A DNA stretch of 64,000 nucleotides. Origin: Cytophagales bacterium. Lineage in GTDB: Bacteria; Bacteroidota; Bacteroidia; Cytophagales; Spirosomataceae. The DNA is taken from contig JAAFJE010000003.1 of NCBI GenBank assembly GCA_013298025.1, positions 62,001-126,000 of the forward strand. The letters are read 5' to 3'. Below the pieces are notes generated by a model, which saw only the letters and a program-made list of their open reading frames with translations, ran no database searches and was not told the DNA's origin. Below are positions 45,185 through 55,638 of the stretch, piece after piece. Each line of letters starts with the position of its first letter. The stretch's first letter is position 1. Made by a program: the position numbers and the translations under genes.

Positions 45185-47794
45185 TTAGCGATTAAATTTA
45201 ATTCTAAGCACTGTTGCACTATAAGTATTATTATAAAAATTGCTCACGACTTCTAGCCCAAAAAACTTGCCAATTCCGACTAAACCATAACCCACTTCGG
45301 TATAATGCAATTGTTGGTTAGGAACATGGAGGTAATTGACAAACAACGATTCTTTAAGCCCATACAAGCGTAATAATTTCGATTGCGTAAGTAATAAGCT
45401 TCTGAAATCTTCTTGTACATGGGCTTCTACGTAGTTGCCAGCCGTGCTGTATTGGTAATAAGGCAAATTCCGAAAAGCATTGAAAAGCTCATCTCGACGC
45501 AACAAGATTTGTCCGCCATTAAAGTGTTTATAATCAAGGATATTGCTAGGTTTTTTGATAAAACCTCCGCCTTGAACCCACACGTGCAAATCGCCCCAAG
45601 TATTCATATCGAAGGTTTGTTCGTACTCAGCTTCTACCTTGTGAAAAGGGGCATCGCCACCTACAGTCATGCGGTTGCGGAAGCGAAAGATAGGATTGCG
45701 GTAATTGGCAATAAATTCTCTTCCATTAAATTTATTGGTTTTAGCCCAAGGCCGCAAGGTAAACGCCGTTTGCCAAATAAGGGTATGATGCGAAGCAAAA
45801 TTGTTGCCGTTGGCTTCGGCAATTACAGGAATATTTGGCTCGAAAGTACGGTCTTTTACGTCAATCCAAGGTTTAATATTACTATTGTCTAAAGGATTGC
45901 GTTGGGCAAATTCGGCATCTGTCAGGAAGGTAAATTTGGGCGAAAATTGGTGTCGGAAAGACAGGTTGATAAAGTTTTTCTGGTATAACTTCATGTAGTT
46001 TAGTTCGCCAAGCATAGTATAAAGTACATTTCCTAAAGCTGTAATGGGCTGTTGCTCATTTACTTGATATACCATTTGTCCGCCTTTGATGCCCCACTGG
46101 GTATAATGCTTGATATACATGGCTTCGGCAGTGCCATACACGGCATCACGGTTGATTGAGTAACGCAAATCGCCTGTGAGTTCGAGGCGACTTACCAATT
46201 TGTTGCGTTGGGTATATTTCAACACGGCATCTACATAATAGCCTTCCACCGCATTGATACCACCAGGATAGCTCAAGCTAAAAGTACGAGGATAGCCGTA
46301 GAGGTTATCACGTTTTCCATAATTATAGGTATGTCCCGTGAGCAAATGTGGCCATTTGAATTTAGGTAAATTTTTAATAGAATCCTTTTTGACCTTTTCC
46401 TCGTTTGCCTTATTCATGCTATCGGCTTGCACGTAGCCTTGTACTTCGAGGGTAGTGAGGGGAACTTGGCGTTCGGTATTCCAAAAATCGTTGCTACGCT
46501 TAGTGGAAAGTGAATCAATATCTAACGTATAATCTCGTGCAATACTCACATCTTCTTGTTGGGCTTTGCGTGTGTTTTTGTCTTCTTTTTCTAAATTTTT
46601 AATAATTTTACTCAACTGCTTACGGGTAAGTTGTTGTTGCTTTAAAGCCGTACTTTTATCTACTTTTTGTGTTTTCAAGGCTTTGGCTTCGGCTTTGTCT
46701 ATTTTCTCATCAATCACTACAGGTTGCTGATGGTACTTAGGGTTTACCTTTAGGTCATAATTACGCACATTGGTTACATAACGCCCTTGGGCTTCTATGC
46801 CAAAGGCATCAAAATCAAACCCTGCATCCATATACACGGGCATCCATACATCATTGAATGGTGCTAGTAATTGTTTGAGGGTATAGCTTCCGTTGCCATC
46901 ACTGTAGCGTAAATCGAGGCTATGCAAAGCCCATGTATCTTCAATGATATTGATAGTTCCTTCAAAAACATCTTCGCCCGAAGTCTTGGGTGTTAGGCGT
47001 ATTTTGTTGACTTGCACGCCTTTATCGGTAAACATACCCTCATACACAAAACGGTAATAGGCAAAAGCATGAGGCGAAAGAGGCGAAATCATGCTATTGC
47101 CTATCACTTTAGGATTGTAAAAATTGGTACGTGCAAATACAATTACGTTGCCGCTGCTTTGCTGTAACCGAGGGGGAAAATTACTGCGAGCCGATACAAT
47201 TTTTTCCTTTAGCACATTGGGTTGAGTAAAAGAAATATCATTGATAGATTCAAGCACATAGGTTTGTCCGAGTTTCAAGCCTAGTTCTTTTTCGAGCTTT
47301 TTTCCAGCCAACAGTTTCATCATACCGCTTACATTCGATACTTTGCCCGAGCCTTTTACATAAGTACGAGCCGTATAGCTGCTTACTTCGAGGGCGTGGA
47401 GGCGAGCCATCGAAATAGCTTTACGCATAATGGTATAGCTGGGGTCTTCTTGTTTGGCCGAAAACTTTACTTCTGCCAAACTGACCGATTGCTCTTCTAA
47501 AACAATGTTGAGTTGTTGGTAATCTTCTTGAACGGTTACTTGTTTTTCTAAGGTTTTGTGGCTAAGGTATTGAAAAATAAGCGTATGCGTACCGGGTGCA
47601 AGGGCAATTTCAAACAGCCCATCTTCGTTGGCCATTGTGCCTTTGTTGCTTCCTTTGATGATGATAGAGGCGAAAGAAAGAGCTTCTCCTTTGGTATTTT
47701 TTATACTTCCACGTACACCAGAATCGGCAAGGGAAGTCCATACGTTCGTAAAAATAAGGATGAATAAAACGAGGCTTTTAAATTGTGTTATCAT
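45185..47794 (-). CDS. DUF5686 outer-membrane protein with carboxypeptidase-regulatory domain
   Basis: 869 aa. Signal peptide (QFKSLVLFILIFTNVWTSLA), then a CarboxypepD_reg-like beta-sandwich at about 25-110 (GVRGSIKNTKGEALSFASI, NEDGLFEIALAPGTH). From about 120 to the end is DUF5686, ending in beta-barrel-type strands (LLRLYGLKESLFVNYLHVPN, final TVLRIKFNR with aromatic-hydrophobic pattern). A Lys-rich stretch lies in the middle at about 370-425. Such proteins are surface-associated in Bacteroidota; function unknown. First gene of a probable operon with the GNAT and L,D-transpeptidase genes. Confidence 0.88.
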   Translation of the reverse strand: MITQFKSLVLFILIFTNVWTSLADSGVRGSIKNTKGEALSFASIIIKGSNKGTMANEDGLFEIALAPGTHTLIFQYLSHKTLEKQVTVQEDYQQLNIVLEEQSVSLAEVKFSAKQEDPSYTIMRKAISMARLHALEVSSYTARTYVKGSGKVSNVSGMMKLLAGKKLEKELGLKLGQTYVLESINDISFTQPNVLKEKIVSARSNFPPRLQQSSGNVIVFARTNFYNPKVIGNSMISPLSPHAFAYYRFVYEGMFTDKGVQVNKIRLTPKTSGEDVFEGTINIIEDTWALHSLDLRYSDGNGSYTLKQLLAPFNDVWMPVYMDAGFDFDAFGIEAQGRYVTNVRNYDLKVNPKYHQQPVVIDEKIDKAEAKALKTQKVDKSTALKQQQLTRKQLSKIIKNLEKEDKNTRKAQQEDVSIARDYTLDIDSLSTKRSNDFWNTERQVPLTTLEVQGYVQADSMNKANEEKVKKDSIKNLPKFKWPHLLTGHTYNYGKRDNLYGYPRTFSLSYPGGINAVEGYYVDAVLKYTQRNKLVSRLELTGDLRYSINRDAVYGTAEAMYIKHYTQWGIKGGQMVYQVNEQQPITALGNVLYTMLGELNYMKLYQKNFINLSFRHQFSPKFTFLTDAEFAQRNPLDNSNIKPWIDVKDRTFEPNIPVIAEANGNNFASHHTLIWQTAFTLRPWAKTNKFNGREFIANYRNPIFRFRNRMTVGGDAPFHKVEAEYEQTFDMNTWGDLHVWVQGGGFIKKPSNILDYKHFNGGQILLRRDELFNAFRNLPYYQYSTAGNYVEAHVQEDFRSLLLTQSKLLRLYGLKESLFVNYLHVPNQQLHYTEVGYGLVGIGKFFGLEVVSNFYNNTYSATVLRIKFNR

Positions 47795-47888
47795 AAAGGG
47801 TGGTTGATGAGTGGAGGTTTATGTTTACCCTAAGATGCAAAAAAAAGCCAAAATATTGCGTCTTAGGGTAAAAAATTGTGATGAACTG

Positions 47889-50693
47889 CTATTGGCGTAG
47901 GTTTAATGGCATTTCTTCTAACATTTTTCGGGCATTCAAGATGGCATGAATCCTGTGTCTTTTACTAAAACTGAAGAAAGAAAATCCATCCTTTTGGGTA
48001 AAGTCGAATAAAAAGAAGGTATCATACACATTTACCCAAGTACCATCTATTTCAATTTCCATCAACGGATGAGGAATATATCCTCCTTGCTCGACTCTAA
48101 AAAATAAAGTTTTATTGTATTTATCGTTTCTATTTATCTCGTTCTTAGAAAGAATACTCGAAATATAGCTTCTGTTTCGGCGATACGCTGGCACGACTTG
48201 CATGGATAACCCTTCATAAAAGCTCATAAAGTCGGCGGTTCTAAAAAGCACATCTTTACCCGTAGATTCAAGAAAGCGTTCGCTCAAACAAGCAAACATA
48301 TAATTCAAGAGAAGATATTCAGCTTGATGGTTGTCTATTTTGACAAGCTTATCTTTGATTTTTACCTTGATACTTTCTTGTTTTAATACAGCATAATACC
48401 GATTAATCCATGCCTTGTTTTTTTCAGAGCTAAAGGCAAGATGCAAGGCCGTTCTCCCCCAAATATCTTTGGCATTCAATTGTGCTCCCTGTTGTATGAG
48501 GTAGTCTGCAATTTTAGACGCACCAGTATAAGCACAGAGCATAAAAGGAGTAAAGTTAAGCTGATTTCTAAAGTCTAACCCATATTTTTTCAAAGATGGC
48601 TCCAATAACTTTAGGTTGTCTTGTGTATAATTTTGTACGATGCGTTTGATGAATGTTTTTCTTTCCTCCTCTATTCTATCAGCAGGGCGATACTTCAACA
48701 CTGCCAAATCATCTAAAAACCGCCCATCTTCGTAGAAAAGGCTATATTCAAAAAGTTTATCTTTTTGTTTTTTGTTAAAAAAGTTGGGGTCTAAAGCCTG
48801 TTCTATCAGCAATGACCAATCGTTGCGATGCAAGATTTCCCAAGGTACTTTTTGTACTTGCAAAATCTGCTGACGAATCGCTTCGGCTTGTTCTTTTTTG
48901 CCTTGTAGTTCAAGTTTACGTGCTTCTTGTTGCCATTCTTCTTTGGATGAAACCTGATTTTTGATAGACGACTGTTGCTTAAAATCTGTTAGCTCCAATA
49001 ATTCAAGTAAAGCGTGTTTTTTATTGCTTTCTACGACATATAGATTTTTGATAGCCCTTGTAATCCCCACATATAACGAATTGACATAAAATTTGTATTC
49101 GTCTAAAGACTTGTCTGATTTGTCTTTGGCTCGGGCATACGTCATGTCTTCTTGTCGGAGGTCTTCTTTGCTAACACCTGTAGTTAAGGCTCGAAACTCT
49201 TTTTCGTAATCTGAAATGACATTATACAAAATGATATTTTCGTACTCTAGTCCTTTGGCTTCTTGGATAGAAAACAACAGTGGTGTTTGGAAAAACTTCT
49301 TGGCAGCAGCTTTATCTTCATTACGCAACACCAATACGGCAAAACGAGTAGATTGCTGGGTTTTTTGGTTAAGTTCGGATTTAACTTTAGGCGTATTTTC
49401 TAAAAACTCGACTTCCCCTTTATGTTTTGAATTTGATTGTACCAAATAGGTGCTTTCCTTATCAATAGAACCAAAACGAGTATTTTTGACGAGTAAAAGC
49501 TGGTTCGCAATTTTGGTGACTTCTGGCGTATTTCGGTAGTTGGTTGCCAAAATCCGAATGATATTGCCTGTGAGTTCTTGTTTGTAAAACAGGGTTTTTA
49601 TCTGCGACCACGAGAAGAAATTAGGATGTACAATTTGGTTAGAATCGCCACAAAGTAAAAAATTATTAGGATTTTGTAAGGATTTCAAAATCGCCATGAG
49701 TTGCACGTTGGTAATATCCTGTACTTCGTCAATGACCACATAATCGTATAAAGGCTTGCACAGGTCAAGTATTTCGTAGGCGTGCAAATTGCTATCGAAA
49801 TAGTTAGACTCTTTGAGCCATGCAATATAACGGCTGAACAAATCGTAAATGACGGGGCGTTCTTCCTGCGAAAAAATAGATTGCTTCACACCCAAATTCA
49901 AGTAATCGTCTTGACTTAGATAGGGCTTATCAACAACCGACCCCGTCAATACGCCTTTAAATTCTTCAAAAACCTTGTAGGCATCCTTGATTTTATGGCT
50001 TACCCGATAACGACTAATCCACTGTTCAAAAAGCTGGAAAGTTACTTCTTGCCCTTGAGGCATTTTTATGGTTGACAAGTATTCATAAAAAGACAAAAAA
50101 TCTACCTGTTGGTTGGAGTTCTCATACCCAAATGAGGAATAAATAGCACTGGCGTTTTCAACCAAATAGGGCGACAACGTAACGTAAAGAATATTGCCAT
50201 GAAACGTTTTGAGCTTTTCGAGCGTAAGGGCTGTTTTACCACTTCCTGCCGAACCAATGACGATATTGGGCAAGGGATAATGAAGTATTTCGTCTTGTGT
50301 GTCGTCAAATGAAATGATTTTATCTAATAAATGAAAAGTTTGTTTATGGTTATTGATATAAGCAATAGCCTGACTATCAGCTTCCTTGATTTGGTTGGGC
50401 ATGACGGCAACAAGCTTGCTTTCGTCGATAGCAGCGCCATTGAGAAACCGTGAGGATTCATAATCGTGATTAAAAATAACCTCTAAAATGAAAATATATT
50501 GCTGCCCTTCATAAGTACCAATGCTGAATAACAAACGATTTTTGTCATCTAATTTTGCACGATAAAGATTGAAAGGTGTCATTTTTTTTACATCAGCCGA
50601 TTTAAAATCTCCTTTTTGTAAAAATGAAACGACTTTTTCAAATGCTTTCTTCACTTTTTCCTTTTCTAACTTATCGTAATATAAAACCTTCAT
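47889..50693 (-). CDS. RelE-like/SF1 helicase/ankyrin fusion protein
   Basis: 934 aa. Residues 1-90 (SADVKKMTPFNLYRAKLDDK, RLLFSIGTYEGQQYIFILEV) resemble RelE/ParE toxins. Residues 140-640 are an SF1 UvrD/Rep-like helicase: Walker A GSAGSGKTA at 147-155, Walker B VVIDEVQDIT with DEVQD at 322-326, motif III LLCGDSNQIVHP, motif IV ATNYRNTPEV, motif V QEAKGLEYENIILYN, motif VI NSLYVGITRAIKNLYVV. Around 700-760 are ankyrin-type repeats (FTPFMLCAYTGASKIADYLI, DIWGRTALHLAF). The C-terminal 170 residues are unassigned. It is a single-gene unit. The composition suggests a stress or defence role, but none is proven. Confidence 0.8.
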   Translation of the reverse strand: MKVLYYDKLEKEKVKKAFEKVVSFLQKGDFKSADVKKMTPFNLYRAKLDDKNRLLFSIGTYEGQQYIFILEVIFNHDYESSRFLNGAAIDESKLVAVMPNQIKEADSQAIAYINNHKQTFHLLDKIISFDDTQDEILHYPLPNIVIGSAGSGKTALTLEKLKTFHGNILYVTLSPYLVENASAIYSSFGYENSNQQVDFLSFYEYLSTIKMPQGQEVTFQLFEQWISRYRVSHKIKDAYKVFEEFKGVLTGSVVDKPYLSQDDYLNLGVKQSIFSQEERPVIYDLFSRYIAWLKESNYFDSNLHAYEILDLCKPLYDYVVIDEVQDITNVQLMAILKSLQNPNNFLLCGDSNQIVHPNFFSWSQIKTLFYKQELTGNIIRILATNYRNTPEVTKIANQLLLVKNTRFGSIDKESTYLVQSNSKHKGEVEFLENTPKVKSELNQKTQQSTRFAVLVLRNEDKAAAKKFFQTPLLFSIQEAKGLEYENIILYNVISDYEKEFRALTTGVSKEDLRQEDMTYARAKDKSDKSLDEYKFYVNSLYVGITRAIKNLYVVESNKKHALLELLELTDFKQQSSIKNQVSSKEEWQQEARKLELQGKKEQAEAIRQQILQVQKVPWEILHRNDWSLLIEQALDPNFFNKKQKDKLFEYSLFYEDGRFLDDLAVLKYRPADRIEEERKTFIKRIVQNYTQDNLKLLEPSLKKYGLDFRNQLNFTPFMLCAYTGASKIADYLIQQGAQLNAKDIWGRTALHLAFSSEKNKAWINRYYAVLKQESIKVKIKDKLVKIDNHQAEYLLLNYMFACLSERFLESTGKDVLFRTADFMSFYEGLSMQVVPAYRRNRSYISSILSKNEINRNDKYNKTLFFRVEQGGYIPHPLMEIEIDGTWVNVYDTFFLFDFTQKDGFSFFSFSKRHRIHAILNARKMLEEMPLNLRQ

Positions 50694-50778
50694 TTGCGTG
50701 TTATTGGGTAGTTAAAATAAGCCTAAAATTACGTCAACTTTTCAAAAATACCCAAATTTCAATCCAATACTTATTCAT

Positions 50779-53160
50779 TTACTCGGTTCGTAAGCTTTTC
50801 ACTGGATTTGCCGTGGCAGCTTTGATAGCCTGATAACTAACCGTCAGCAGCGTAATACCCAAAGCACCGATGCCAGCCAATACGAAAATCCACCAAGTGA
50901 TTTCGGTACGATATTCATAACTTTTGAGCCAGTCGTTCATATAAAAATACGCCAGCGGACAAGCCAAGACAAAGGAAATAAGCACCAATACAACAAAATC
51001 TTTAGAAAGTAAACGCCACAACTGCCATACCGTAGCACCCAACACTTTACGCACGCCAATTTCTTTGGTGCGTTGCTCGGCTACAAAAGAGGCTAGTCCA
51101 AAAATACCGAGGCAACTAATAAATATCGCCAACACTGCAAATACGCCAGCCAATTGTCCGATGCGTTCTTCACTTTCAAATTTTCGGGCATAATCTTCAT
51201 CGTTGAATTGGTAAACAAACGGCGAACCGGGATTATGTTTTTTGAAAACTACTTCCAATTTGCTTAGTGCCTCCGAAGCCGACACGTCGGGTTTTATCCG
51301 AATCGTAATGGTTTGTGTCCAATCGTAAGCTAAAAAGAAAATGGCTGGTCGAACAGGCGTAAAGGGCGATTCCATCACCATATTTTTGATTACGCCAATG
51401 ATGCGGTAATTTCTGTCGTTCCATTTCAAGTTTTTACCAATAGGATTTTTGAACCCGATAAAATCGGCACAAGCTTGGTTGAGGATAACAGCCGCCGTGT
51501 CGGTTGAAAAGCTACGAGAAAAATCCCTGCCAGCCGCTAATTGCCAGCCAACCGTGCGGCCGTAGTCGTGTGTAATGGGAAGAATGCTAAAAAGGGCTTG
51601 TAAATTGGGGTCTTTTTTCTCCCAATCAAAACCAATTTGGTTGGAATAAACGCCCGTTGTCGGACTCAACGATTCGGCCATATCATATACTACGCCTGTT
51701 TTGAGTACATCGTTGCGAAGTACATCATAATGCCCTCGTATTTCGGGCGTGTTCATGTTGATACTGATAAGCCCTGCTCGGTCGTAACCAACTGGACGGT
51801 TTTTGGCATGGATGATTTGGCGATACACGACAATCGTACCGATAATCAACGTGACCGATACCGTAAATTGCAAGATAACCAATACTTTACGAGGCAAAGC
51901 TGCCCATTTTCCTACTCGAAATGTACCTTTCAACACTTGTATTGGCTCGAACGACGATAAATAAAATGCAGGATAACTGCCCGAAATCAAACCCGTAAAT
52001 AGCAAGAAACCGAGCGTCATCAACCAAAAATAAGCGTTCGTCCACAGGATATGTACTTGTTTACTAGCTAATTGATTGAAAAAAGGCAAGGTCAATTCTA
52101 CCACAATTAAGCATACGATAAAAGCCAATAGGGTAATCAACAACGACTCGCTGAGAAACTGGGCTATCAATTGCTCACGTCCTGAACCAATGGCTTTGCG
52201 AACGCCTACTTCTTTGGCTCTTTTTTCGGAACGAGCCGTACTGAGGTTCATAAAGTTGATACAAGCCAGCAACAAGACAAATAAACCAATAATGCCAAAT
52301 AACCACACAAATTGAATGCGTCCGCCTATGTTTTTCCCGTCTTTAAATTCGCTGTACAAATGCCAACGGCTCATTGGATGTAGAAAAACTTCGGGCTTGG
52401 TAGGGTCTTGTTTATCGACATTAAACTTTACCCAACGAATACGGCGAGAAATGGTTTCAAAATTGCCTTCGGGACGAATCATGACAAAAAGCTGAAACGA
52501 GTTGTTGTTCCATTGTGTGCGTGCCTCCTTTATCCAGCTTTGTTCGGCTTCATAGAAAGTCCAAGAAAACAAACAGGAAACCTCATTGAAGGTAGTATTA
52601 TGGGGTAAATCTTCGTAAATACCGCCTATTTTCAATTGGCTTTTGTTGTCGATTTTGACCATTTTATGCAAGGCATTTTCGGCAGAACCAAATAAGGTTT
52701 TTGCCAACGACTCGTTCAAAAGCATACTCGATGGGTCTTTGAGGGCATCGATACTGCCTTGTTTGATTTTCAAACTAAGCAATTGCGGAAAAATAGGCTC
52801 AACGAAATTGCCTTTGGTACTGATTTTTTTCTCTCCTGTGGCTATGATATGGTCGAATGTCCATGACGATAAGGCTACGGCTTCAAAATCGTGGGCATAA
52901 TCTTTGCGAAGGGCATCGGCCAATGGCAAAGGGATAGCGGTTTGCGAGCCGATTTGTCCGTTCCAATGTTGGTGTTGCATCACCTGTGCCAAACGAGGAT
53001 ACTGCGTATGATAGGTATCATGAGAGCTTTCGTCCCAAATCCATAAGCCAATAAGCATAGCAATGGCCATGCCTATAGCCAAGCCTACAATATTGATAAA
53101 CGCAAAGCCCCAATTGCGTTGAAGGTTTCTAAAGGCGATTTTACAATAGTTCTGAATCAT
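50779..53160 (-). CDS. FtsX/MacB-like ABC transporter permease
   Basis: 793 aa from ATG 53160 (MIQNYCKIAFRNLQRNWGFA), the normal start for this Bacteroidota family; in-frame upstream starts would add 16 poorly conserved residues. Two MacB-like periplasmic domains and two groups of four membrane segments: residues about 20-40, then the ARSEKRAKEVGVRKAIGSGR cytoplasmic motif near 325, and a repeat LASFVAEQRTKEIGVRKVLG near 690 before the last segments. Members work with a separate MacB-type ATPase, which is not adjacent here. Substrate unknown. Confidence 0.9.
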   Translation of the reverse strand: MIQNYCKIAFRNLQRNWGFAFINIVGLAIGMAIAMLIGLWIWDESSHDTYHTQYPRLAQVMQHQHWNGQIGSQTAIPLPLADALRKDYAHDFEAVALSSWTFDHIIATGEKKISTKGNFVEPIFPQLLSLKIKQGSIDALKDPSSMLLNESLAKTLFGSAENALHKMVKIDNKSQLKIGGIYEDLPHNTTFNEVSCLFSWTFYEAEQSWIKEARTQWNNNSFQLFVMIRPEGNFETISRRIRWVKFNVDKQDPTKPEVFLHPMSRWHLYSEFKDGKNIGGRIQFVWLFGIIGLFVLLLACINFMNLSTARSEKRAKEVGVRKAIGSGREQLIAQFLSESLLITLLAFIVCLIVVELTLPFFNQLASKQVHILWTNAYFWLMTLGFLLFTGLISGSYPAFYLSSFEPIQVLKGTFRVGKWAALPRKVLVILQFTVSVTLIIGTIVVYRQIIHAKNRPVGYDRAGLISINMNTPEIRGHYDVLRNDVLKTGVVYDMAESLSPTTGVYSNQIGFDWEKKDPNLQALFSILPITHDYGRTVGWQLAAGRDFSRSFSTDTAAVILNQACADFIGFKNPIGKNLKWNDRNYRIIGVIKNMVMESPFTPVRPAIFFLAYDWTQTITIRIKPDVSASEALSKLEVVFKKHNPGSPFVYQFNDEDYARKFESEERIGQLAGVFAVLAIFISCLGIFGLASFVAEQRTKEIGVRKVLGATVWQLWRLLSKDFVVLVLISFVLACPLAYFYMNDWLKSYEYRTEITWWIFVLAGIGALGITLLTVSYQAIKAATANPVKSLRTE

Positions 53161-53331
53161 GTCAACCGTGTTTAGCATTCGGAATTTTTTTCTAATAAAA
53201 CTATTCAAAAGAATGTGCCAATTGTATAATTATTTGTAAAACAAATTATTATGCAATATGACCTAGAAAAGGGTGTTCGGTTTCGATACATTTTTTGTTC
53301 ATTACAGTACAGATTTGTAGGAGCATTGCTA

Positions 53332-53339
53332 TACTTTTG
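53332..53339 (+). promoter_or_regulatory. Candidate -7 box for the GH65-like gene
   Basis: TACTTTTG (TAnnTTTG), 54 bp before the ATG, with a TTTG 14 bp upstream. Confidence 0.4.
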
Positions 53340-53392
53340 GACGAAAACCAATCAAACCTTTGCTATGGGGTGTCATTAAATCCTCCAATCCT

Positions 53393-55537
53393 ATGTTACG
53401 AAAAACAATTACATTCTTAGGCTGGGCAGTACTCTTGGGCAGTACTGGCGTTTCAAGTTTTAGTCAAAATGCTACTACCTCACAACGCATCAACCGCCAA
53501 GCCCTCGTCGAGCGTCATATCGTGCAAGTGCGTCAAGTCGATACGCTCAGTTCGCTTTCGGTGGGCAATGGTACTTTTGCATTTACCGTAGATGCCACAG
53601 GCTTACAAACCTTTCCAGTAGCGTATGCCAATGGGGTGCCTTTGGGTACTCAGTCGGAATGGGGCTGGCATAGCAACCCCAATACAGAAGCGTACCGTTT
53701 CGACGAAACCTTGCGGTCGTATCAACTCAACGGCCGGAGTGTGCCTTATAGTGTTCAAATCAATAATCCTACTCGCAACAAAGAAGCCGTTAATTATTAC
53801 AGGGTCAATCCGCATCGCTTGCAGTTGGGACAGGTTGGTTTTTTACTTTTACATAAAAACGGTAAAGAAGCCTCTTGGCAAGACCTAACCCAAATCAGGC
53901 AATCGCTCAACCCTTGGACGGGCATCATCGAAAGTCATTTTGTGTTCGATAACGAGCCAGTAGCGGTAAAAACCCTGAGCGGACAACAACAAGATGTAAT
54001 TGCGGTAGAAGTACATTCGGCTTTGTTGCAAAAAGGACAACTCAAATGCCAAATCCGTTTGCCGTATCCGAGCAATGCTTTTTTGGATGCAGGCGTAAAT
54101 TACCAACAAACAGAGAAGCATCAATCTGCCTTGGTCGATGCCCATACCATTAGCCATCAATTAGACGCAACGCAGTATTTTATCAAATTGGGCTACGACG
54201 CTGGCACGCAAGTAAGCACGAAAGCATCACACACATTTGTGGTGAGTCCTTCCACTAAGCAAGCCAGTTTGCATTTACAGGTACTTTTTACACAAAATAA
54301 GGAGGAAAAAATACCCACTTTCGCTCATATTCTTGCCGACAACCAACAAGCTTGGCGTAAGTTTTGGCAAAAGGGCGGTATCATCGACTTTGCAGGCAGT
54401 ACCGATGCCCGTGCCAAAGAGATAGAAAGACGCATGGTGTTGTCGTTGTATTTAACCAAAATTCAATGCACGGGCAATCAACCGCCACAGGAAACAGGCT
54501 TGACCTATAATAGTTGGTTCGGAAAGCCCCATTTAGAAATGCACTGGTGGCATGGCATTCATTTTGCCTTGTGGGGACGTGCCGAGTTATTGGAAAAAAG
54601 CCTTGCTTGGTATGCCAAAGTATATGACGAAGCCGAACAAATTGCCAAGCGACAAGGCTATGAAGGCGTGCGTTGGCAAAAAATGACCGACCCCGCAGGC
54701 AAAGAATCGCCTTCATCGGTTGGGTCGTTTTTGATTTGGCAACAGCCCCATGTTATCTATTTTGCCGAACTGCTGCGGCGAGATAACCCTAATAAAAAAA
54801 CGCTTGAAAAATATAAAAAGTTGGTCTTTGCTACCGCCGATTTTATGGCATCGTATCCTACTTGGGACGAAGCACAACAACGTTATATTTTAGGAAAAGG
54901 GCTGATTCCAGCACAAGAAAGGTTTAATCCAGAAGAAACTTATAATCCTACTTACGAACTGGTCTATTGGCATTGGGCTTTGCAAGTAGCCCAACAATGG
55001 CGTAAGGCATTGGGCATGAAAGCCAGCGAAAAATACCAAAAGGTGCTAGATAAACTTTCGGCATTGCCTATGCAAGATGGGGTATATTTGGCAACAGAAA
55101 GTGCCAAAGACTCTTATACCAATCCCAAATTTTTGACCGACCACCCATCGGTATTAGGAGCGTATGGGATGTTGCCTCTTACGCCCAAGTTGGATGTAAG
55201 TACCATGCAAAAAACTTTTGATAAAGTATGGAAAGACTGGCAATGGCACGACACTTGGGGCTGGGATTTCCCGATGGTAGCCATGACGGCCGCTAGGCTC
55301 AACAATCCAGAAAAAGCCGTTGAAGGCTTGCTTATGCCTATCAGAACCAATACTTATTTGCCCAATGGACACAATTTTCAAGATGAGCGTTTGCGTATTT
55401 ATTTGCCAGGCAACGGCGGTATCTTGGCGGCTCTCGCCATGATGTGCCAACGAGATGGAATGCCCAAAGGACAACATTCATTCCCACAAAATGGGCAATG
55501 GAAAGTCCGTTGGGAAGGACTCAAACCTATGCCTTAG
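53393..55537 (+). CDS. Secreted six-hairpin glycoside hydrolase, GH65-like
   Basis: 714 aa from ATG 53393 (MLRKTITFLGWAVLLGSTG, signal peptide, cleavage near SFSQ); an in-frame TTG upstream is rejected. The N-terminal 300 residues are a beta-sandwich (TLSSLSVGNGTFAFTVDATG, WGWHSNPN). The rest is an (alpha/alpha)6 barrel: TGLTYNSWFGKPHLEMHWWH, GWDFPMVAMTAARLNN, LYLPGNGGILAALAMM-like end. The EMHWWH and GNGGI segments resemble GH65/GH95-type enzymes. A candidate catalytic Glu is in PEETYNPTYELVYW near 525. The substrate is unknown; alpha-linked disaccharides are the family norm. Confidence 0.75.
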   Translation: MLRKTITFLGWAVLLGSTGVSSFSQNATTSQRINRQALVERHIVQVRQVDTLSSLSVGNGTFAFTVDATGLQTFPVAYANGVPLGTQSEWGWHSNPNTEAYRFDETLRSYQLNGRSVPYSVQINNPTRNKEAVNYYRVNPHRLQLGQVGFLLLHKNGKEASWQDLTQIRQSLNPWTGIIESHFVFDNEPVAVKTLSGQQQDVIAVEVHSALLQKGQLKCQIRLPYPSNAFLDAGVNYQQTEKHQSALVDAHTISHQLDATQYFIKLGYDAGTQVSTKASHTFVVSPSTKQASLHLQVLFTQNKEEKIPTFAHILADNQQAWRKFWQKGGIIDFAGSTDARAKEIERRMVLSLYLTKIQCTGNQPPQETGLTYNSWFGKPHLEMHWWHGIHFALWGRAELLEKSLAWYAKVYDEAEQIAKRQGYEGVRWQKMTDPAGKESPSSVGSFLIWQQPHVIYFAELLRRDNPNKKTLEKYKKLVFATADFMASYPTWDEAQQRYILGKGLIPAQERFNPEETYNPTYELVYWHWALQVAQQWRKALGMKASEKYQKVLDKLSALPMQDGVYLATESAKDSYTNPKFLTDHPSVLGAYGMLPLTPKLDVSTMQKTFDKVWKDWQWHDTWGWDFPMVAMTAARLNNPEKAVEGLLMPIRTNTYLPNGHNFQDERLRIYLPGNGGILAALAMMCQRDGMPKGQHSFPQNGQWKVRWEGLKPMP

Positions 55538-55638
55538 TATCGAATTGAATTGCATATTGGGGGCGGAAATTTCGCTCCTAATATGTAAAGTTATTATTTA
55601 TATAGTTGAAAAATCAGGTGTTTATTTCTGAGGAACTT

